Below, in pieces: positions 5,670 to 8,511 of a DNA stretch of 8,511 bases (position 1 is the first letter of the stretch; each line of letters starts with the position of its first letter). This stretch comes from Campylobacterales bacterium. Its GTDB lineage: Bacteria; Campylobacterota; Campylobacteria; Campylobacterales; JALSKU01. Made by a program: the position numbers and the translations under genes. The notes under the pieces are model-generated. The model saw nothing but the letters and a program-made list of their open reading frames with translations, was not told where the DNA came from and did no database searches. The stretch spans positions 1 through 8,511 of the forward strand of contig JALVWI010000232.1 of NCBI GenBank assembly GCA_027038335.1, read 5' to 3'.

Positions 5670-6980
5670 ATGAAAAAAAATAGATTTGTAGCATTGGGAT
5701 TTGTCACAACACTTATAGGAGGGGCTTTGCTTTTTTCTTCATCTTTATTTGCTGAGGGTAGGCATGATAATGAAACAAGGCTAAAAGCATTGTCTAAATT
5801 TACAAAAGTTTTAGGTACGGTTGAAAAATATTATGTAGATGATTTGACTATGGATAAGATAGTCAATAAAGCAATAGCCGGACTTTTGTCAAACCTAGAT
5901 GCACACTCTTCATTTTTGGATAAAAAAGCTTTTAAAGAGATGCAGATACAAACCAATGGAGAGTTTGGCGGTCTTGGTATAACAGTCGGTATGAAAAATG
6001 GAGTGCTGACCGTTATATCTCCTATAGATGGTACACCGGCATATAAAGCAGGTATCAAAGCCGGAGATATAATCCTTAAGATAAATGACAAATCAACTCT
6101 CAACATGACTATAGATGAAGCAGTTTCTTTGATGAGAGGCAAGCCGAAAACAAAGATAGTTTTAACAGTTGTTAGAAAAGGTGAAACTAAACCTTTAAAG
6201 ATAACAATCATAAGAGATATTATAAAAATCCAATCAGTTTATGCAAAAGAGATAGAAAATAGTGATGTACTTTATATAAGGGTTACTAGTTTTGATAAAA
6301 AAGTAGTCGCAGGAGTTAAAAAAGCTCTAAAAGATTATCCGCATAAAAAAGGTATCATACTTGACCTTAGAAATAATCCCGGTGGTTTACTCTCTCAAGC
6401 AGTGGGACTAGTCAATCTTTTTGTTGATAAGGGTGTAATAGTTTCGCAAAAAGGAAGAGTAAAAAGCGAAGATACAGAGTATAAAGCAACTAGTGAAGGA
6501 ACTATAAAAAATATCCCTATAGTTGTTTTGGTAAACGGTGGAAGTGCTAGTGCCAGTGAGATCGTAAGCGGATCATTGCAAGATCATAAAAGAGCTATCA
6601 TAGTAGGAGAAAAAACTTTTGGAAAGGGTAGTGTTCAAGTGATACTTCCTATAGATAAAACTGAAGCTATAAGACTTACAATAGCTAGATACTATCTTCC
6701 AAGCGGAAGGACGATACAATCAGTCGGGGTATCTCCGGATGTTGTAGTGTATCCCGGAAAAGTACCTATGAAGATAGATGAATTTATACTTAAAGAGAGA
6801 GAACTTAAAAAGCATTTAAAAAGAGAACTTGAAAAAACTGATGGTAAAAAAATAGTTAAAAAAGAGGAAAATTTAAAAGGTAAAAAAATACTTAAAAAAG
6901 AGGATATTTACAAAGATCTTCAGCTTAAAACTGCTCTTGATATAGTAAAAGTTTTAGATATAGAAAAAAAGGCTAAATAA
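5670..6980 (+). CDS. S41-family carboxyl-terminal processing protease (CtpA-like)
   Basis: The protein is 436 aa and is an envelope serine protease that trims or degrades proteins from their C-termini. An N-terminal signal or signal anchor spans residues 1-28 (basic MKKNR, hydrophobic core, SLFA|EG cleavage-like end). A PDZ domain follows at about 95-180, beginning with EFGGLGITVG. The S41 core includes DLRNNPGGLL (232-241), the catalytic serine in GGSASASE (Ser294), the catalytic lysine in EKTFGKGSVQ (Lys319) and Gln323. The 25-residue Ser-Lys spacing matches the CtpB and Prc families. The C-terminal tail (about 375-415) is very lysine-rich and contains a tandem 12-residue duplication. AAGGA at 5654-5658 is 11 bases before the ATG, a long spacing. 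The gene is the first of an operon, with purC only 2 bases downstream, a gene order shared with other Campylobacterota. The substrate is unknown. Confidence 0.95.
   Translation: MKKNRFVALGFVTTLIGGALLFSSSLFAEGRHDNETRLKALSKFTKVLGTVEKYYVDDLTMDKIVNKAIAGLLSNLDAHSSFLDKKAFKEMQIQTNGEFGGLGITVGMKNGVLTVISPIDGTPAYKAGIKAGDIILKINDKSTLNMTIDEAVSLMRGKPKTKIVLTVVRKGETKPLKITIIRDIIKIQSVYAKEIENSDVLYIRVTSFDKKVVAGVKKALKDYPHKKGIILDLRNNPGGLLSQAVGLVNLFVDKGVIVSQKGRVKSEDTEYKATSEGTIKNIPIVVLVNGGSASASEIVSGSLQDHKRAIIVGEKTFGKGSVQVILPIDKTEAIRLTIARYYLPSGRTIQSVGVSPDVVVYPGKVPMKIDEFILKERELKKHLKRELEKTDGKKIVKKEENLKGKKILKKEDIYKDLQLKTALDIVKVLDIEKKAK
6843..6904 (+). repeat. In-frame tandem duplication in the protease tail
   Basis: A 26-base segment at 6843-6868 recurs at 6879-6904 with one mismatch (G6855 versus C6891). 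The offset is 36 bases, or 12 codons. It encodes GKKIVKKEENLK followed by GKKILKKEDIYK. The near identity at the DNA level points to a recent in-frame duplication by slippage in A-rich sequence, or to codon-constrained Lys-rich sequence. Confidence 0.85.
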
Positions 6981-6982
6981 AA

Positions 6983-7699
6983 ATGAAAAAGTTAGATTTG
7001 CTTTATGAAGGAAAAGGTAAGAGGCTTTACAAATGTGAAGATAAAGATCTTTTGATCTCAGAGTTCAAAGATGATTTGACAGCTTTTAATGCTCAAAAAA
7101 CAGGACAGGAAAAGGGTAAGGGTGCATTAAACTGCAAGATAAGTACTGAACTATTTAAACTTTTAGAAGAAAACGGTATCAAAACGCATTTGGTTGAAAC
7201 TTTGAGTGATAATGAACAGTTGGTTAAAAAAGTGGATATTATACCTTTGGAAGTAGTAGTTAGAAATGTAGCAACAGGCTCTTTGGTAAAAAGGTTGGGT
7301 ATAGAAGATGGCACAGTTTTGCCCTTTGCTTTGGTGGAATTTTACTACAAAGATGATGAGCTTGGTGACCCACTTTTAAATGATGAACATTGTTTATTGC
7401 TTGATATTGCTAGTGATAGCGAGCTTGAAGAGTTAAAAAGGCTTGGAAGAGAGATAAATGTTATCTTAAAAAGCTTCTTTTTAAAAAGAGATTTAAACCT
7501 TATAGATTTTAAAGTAGAATTTGGAAAAGATAAAGAGGGCAATATACTTCTTTCAGATGAGATTAGTCCTGATAGTTGTAGATTTTGGGATGTAAATACA
7601 AAAGAGAAACTTGATAAAGATAGATTTAGGCAAGGACTTGGCGGAGTAAAGATGGCTTATGAAGAGGTATTGCAAAGAATATTGAAGGATGTTAAATGA
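6983..7699 (+). CDS. purC: Phosphoribosylaminoimidazole-succinocarboxamide synthase (SAICAR synthetase)
   Basis: The protein is 238 aa, the usual bacterial length. It joins CAIR and aspartate with ATP to give SAICAR, in the cytoplasmic de novo purine pathway. Both family signatures are intact: IPLEVVVRNVATGS (87-100) and LIDFKVEFG (173-181). The N-terminal LYEGKGKRLY phosphate-binding segment (7-16) and the SDEISPDSCRFWD segment (191-203) are also present. It starts 2 bases after the protease stop, with only a weak AAAGG about 10 bases upstream, suggesting translational coupling. Its TGA overlaps the purS ATG. Confidence 0.98.
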   Translation: MKKLDLLYEGKGKRLYKCEDKDLLISEFKDDLTAFNAQKTGQEKGKGALNCKISTELFKLLEENGIKTHLVETLSDNEQLVKKVDIIPLEVVVRNVATGSLVKRLGIEDGTVLPFALVEFYYKDDELGDPLLNDEHCLLLDIASDSELEELKRLGREINVILKSFFLKRDLNLIDFKVEFGKDKEGNILLSDEISPDSCRFWDVNTKEKLDKDRFRQGLGGVKMAYEEVLQRILKDVK

Positions 7700-7944
7700 A
7701 AGTGATCGTAAATGTTAAGCTAAAAGAAGGCGTTTTAGACCCTCAAGGCAAAGCAGTGCTTCATGCACTTAACTCTTTATCTTTTGATGAGGTTAATGAT
7801 GTCCGTATAGGCAAACAAATCATTTTGGATGTTGATAGTTGTGATATACAAGAAGTTGAAAAAAGAGTAGAGAAAATGAGTGAAGAGTTGCTTGCCAATA
7901 CTGTTATAGAAGATTATGAAATTTTGATAGAAAATAAGGCTTGA
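7696..7944 (+). CDS. purS: Phosphoribosylformylglycinamidine synthase subunit PurS
   Basis: The protein is 82 aa, the typical PurS length. It begins with the MKVIVNVKLKEGVLDPQGKA segment characteristic of PurS and has the DVRIGKQIILDV core. PurS dimers bridge PurL and the glutaminase PurQ in the three-part FGAM synthase that converts FGAR to FGAM. The ATG overlaps the purC TGA (ATGA), and GAAGGA at 7684-7689 inside purC is 6 bases upstream. purQ begins one base after its stop. Confidence 0.97.
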   Translation: MKVIVNVKLKEGVLDPQGKAVLHALNSLSFDEVNDVRIGKQIILDVDSCDIQEVEKRVEKMSEELLANTVIEDYEILIENKA

Positions 7945-7945
7945 A

Positions 7946-8511
7946 ATGAATGTTGCTATAGTAGTATTTCCGGGGACTAATTGTGAACTTGATACAAAAT
8001 ATGCCTATGAAAAACTAGGAGCTCAAACGACTCTTGTATGGCATAAGGAGAAAAAAATTCCTTTAGATACTGATCTTGTGGTATTGCCCGGAGGTTTTAG
8101 TTATGGTGATTACCTAAGAAGCGGTGCGATAGCAAAATTTTCTCCTGTTATGCAAAGTGTTATTGATTTTGCAAATGATGGAGGCTATGTACTTGGTATT
8201 TGCAATGGATTTCAGATACTTTTAGAGCTTGGTTTGCTACCCGGAGCTATGAAGAAAAATAGAAATGTTCATTTTATATCAGAGTTTCATTATCTAAAAG
8301 TAGAAAATTGTGATAATATATTTTTACAAAAACTTCAAGTCGGTGATATACTTAATGTTCCGATAGCTCATGGAGAGGGTAATTATTATATTGACGATAG
8401 CGGTTTGAAGAGATTGAAAGATAATGGACAAATTCTTTTAAGCTATTGCGACAAAGAAGGAAACTTATCCAATCCTAACGGTTCAGTTGAGTCAATTGCC
8501 GGCATCTGTAA
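7946..8511 (+). CDS. purQ: Phosphoribosylformylglycinamidine synthase glutaminase subunit PurQ, 3' end outside window
   Basis: The frame is open from ATG 7946 to the window edge (188 full codons, no stop). PurQ hydrolyses glutamine and supplies ammonia to PurL in the FGAM synthase complex. The chain starts MNVAIVVFPGTNCE, followed by LPGGFSYGDYLRSGA, the nucleophile elbow GICNGFQ with Cys86, and the HGEGNY segment, all class I glutamine amidotransferase features of PurQ. The visible end, SVESIAGIC, directly precedes the usual MMPHPER segment, so the catalytic His and Glu lie just past the window. About 30-40 residues are probably missing. AAGG at 7936-7939 is 6 bases before the ATG. Confidence 0.97.
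   Translation, partial: MNVAIVVFPGTNCELDTKYAYEKLGAQTTLVWHKEKKIPLDTDLVVLPGGFSYGDYLRSGAIAKFSPVMQSVIDFANDGGYVLGICNGFQILLELGLLPGAMKKNRNVHFISEFHYLKVENCDNIFLQKLQVGDILNVPIAHGEGNYYIDDSGLKRLKDNGQILLSYCDKEGNLSNPNGSVESIAGIC

Noticed and set aside
5831..6211. Minus-strand open frame opposite the protease PDZ region
   Set aside because: It is an antisense shadow within a conserved coding region. The same holds for the short minus-strand frames within purC.

Overview
The window looks like a chromosomal segment from a member of the Campylobacterota (formerly Epsilonproteobacteria). It is AT-rich, with long A/T runs and AGGAG-type ribosome binding sites. It carries the neighbourhood clpB / carboxyl-terminal protease / purC-purS-purQ, which as I recall is also found around clpB in Campylobacter jejuni. 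The TtcA-like and SlyB-like proteins fit this phylum. I cannot fix the genus from sequence alone.

Layout. (1) Bases 1-522 hold the 3' part of a TtcA-like tRNA 2-thiolation gene whose second CxxC cysteine is a phenylalanine. Its end runs into an array of eight heptanucleotides (506-561). (2) A GTG-start, cysteine-rich lipoprotein of unknown function (616-1215, +) converges on a SlyB-type glycine-zipper lipoprotein (1221-1664, -). (3) A 235-base divergent intergenic region follows. It holds a perfect 20-bp inverted repeat (1752-1820), a good sigma70-type promoter and a palindromic operator-like site on the transcription start. This leads into a CDF-family metal efflux transporter (1900-2799, +). 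(4) A hairpin (2809-2841) separates the transporter from the convergent full-length disaggregase ClpB (2847-5423, -). (5) A 246-base divergent AT-rich region holds a near-consensus clpB promoter overlapped by a HAIR-like HspR site, plus dyads on the side of the next gene. (6) A tight rightward operon follows: S41 carboxyl-terminal protease (5670-6980), purC (6983-7699), purS (7696-7944) and purQ (7946 to the window end, truncated).

How the genes work together. PurC, PurS and PurQ belong to de novo purine synthesis. PurS and PurQ are the small and glutaminase subunits of the FGAM synthase complex, whose PurL subunit is not in the window. ClpB is the heat-shock disaggregase. The S41 protease acts in the cell envelope, and the two lipoproteins are also envelope components. 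The CDF pump exports divalent metal, probably zinc. Every gene with a known family is housekeeping or stress-related. I see no defence system, mobile gene, CRISPR, tRNA or rRNA. The least explained items are the heptamer array, the CX3C lipoprotein, the 69-base inverted-repeat element and the regulatory dyads. I do not see convincing evidence of a wholly new multi-gene system.
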